In this document: piece by piece, positions 30,417-30,697 of the stretch
Numbering within the stretch: the stretch's first letter is position 1
Layout of the letters: each line of letters opens with the position of its first letter
IMG/VR virus record: IMGVR_UViG_3300010430_000336
Coordinates: 1 to 30,697 of that record
Length of the DNA: 30,697 nucleotides
Origin: a virus
Reading direction: 5' to 3' (one strand)
The notes under the pieces: generated by a model
Databases searched by the model: none
What the model saw: only the letters and a program-made list of their open reading frames with translations
Told to the model about the DNA's origin: nothing
Program-made: the position numbers and the translations under genes

Positions 30417-30697
30417 TAGTTTAAACTCATTTCTCTATCTGAATTAATCTCTTCAAGTTCAGTATTACGAACCATCAACTTAGTACGTTCTTCAGCAAAT
30501 ACTTTTTCTTGTATCGCCATACCCTTAACATCACGAGTATCTTCCATCAAAATGATGGCGGCTTTAGCAACTGTTAAACGTGCCGCATTCTCTAGCCATA
30601 CATTCACATTATCAGGGTTATCCCATGCACGCATACTCTTCTGATGGTATAACATAAACAATGTATAAGTATCATCAGGCTCAGGAAATAACCGATA
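30416..30697 (-). CDS. head-tail adaptor-like protein, C-terminal fragment (partial)
   Basis: The frame is open to the window edge; the apparent TTG start at 30661 is not needed because upstream codons read YRLFPEPDDTYT. The sequence YRLFPEPDDTYTLFMLYHQK, then WLENAARLTVAKAAIIL, resembles the C-terminal part of phage adaptor proteins, where a P-x-P-D-x-x-Y-T strand is followed by a helix bundle. Its place before the gp10-like gene fits the P22 gp4-type connector. The N-terminus lies outside the window. Confidence 0.65.
   Translation of the reverse strand, partial: YRLFPEPDDTYTLFMLYHQKSMRAWDNPDNVNVWLENAARLTVAKAAIILMEDTRDVKGMAIQEKVFAEERTKLMVRNTELEEINSDREMSLN

Overview
The window is part of the genome of a tailed double-stranded DNA bacteriophage. 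The virion genes look podovirus-like: a head-tail adaptor fragment, a P22 gp10-like tail accessory protein, several tail-fibre proteins, and internal virion proteins that include one of 1877 residues. Genes are packed end to end with ATGA or TAATG overlaps and strong Shine-Dalgarno sites. Four good sigma70-type promoters, all with 17-base spacers, imply use of the host RNA polymerase; no phage RNA polymerase, integrase, terminase or capsid gene is visible. The host cannot be named from sequence. An M15-type endolysin and a membrane-anchored phospholipase A2-like protein would fit a Gram-negative bacterium.

Left part, plus strand (1-14891). The 3' end of an unidentified gene and a small gene are followed by a 339-base non-coding stretch. 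It holds a nested-helix RNA candidate (368-511), then an inverted repeat overlapping a promoter (517-588) and a hairpin-rich leader. That promoter opens an early operon of small unknown genes (691-2870), a UvrD/Rep-type helicase and two more small genes. A second promoter (4698-4726) starts a run with a Cas4/RecB-type Fe-S nuclease and small proteins, including a hidden 32-residue membrane peptide and a zinc-ribbon frame reachable mainly by a +1 frameshift. A third promoter (7675-7703) leads to a Sak4-like ATPase and an SSB-like protein, ended by a terminator. Then come a ParB-adenine methyltransferase fusion, small genes, a family A DNA polymerase split into two genes around two small ORFs, and a DUF3987-like P-loop protein. 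A strong terminator (14936-14972) closes the strand. Together these make a recombination-replication-modification module.

Right part, minus strand (30697-15001). Late genes run leftward: adaptor (cut by the window edge), tail accessory protein, tail-fibre and fibre-assembly-like proteins, then a lysis block of phospholipase A2-like protein, M15 endolysin and two small membrane proteins with its own promoter (25586-25614). Next are further fibre proteins, a GNAT-like protein and the ejection/internal virion proteins, ending with a sulfotransferase-like P-loop protein. The two transcription units converge at about 14892-15000.

Most notable are the structured RNA candidate, the split polymerase with unusual motif residues, the start-less zinc-ribbon frame after a GGG-TAA stop, the phospholipase A2-like protein in the lysis block, and the giant virion protein with a metalloprotease motif and three N-terminal DPFAxxLP repeats.
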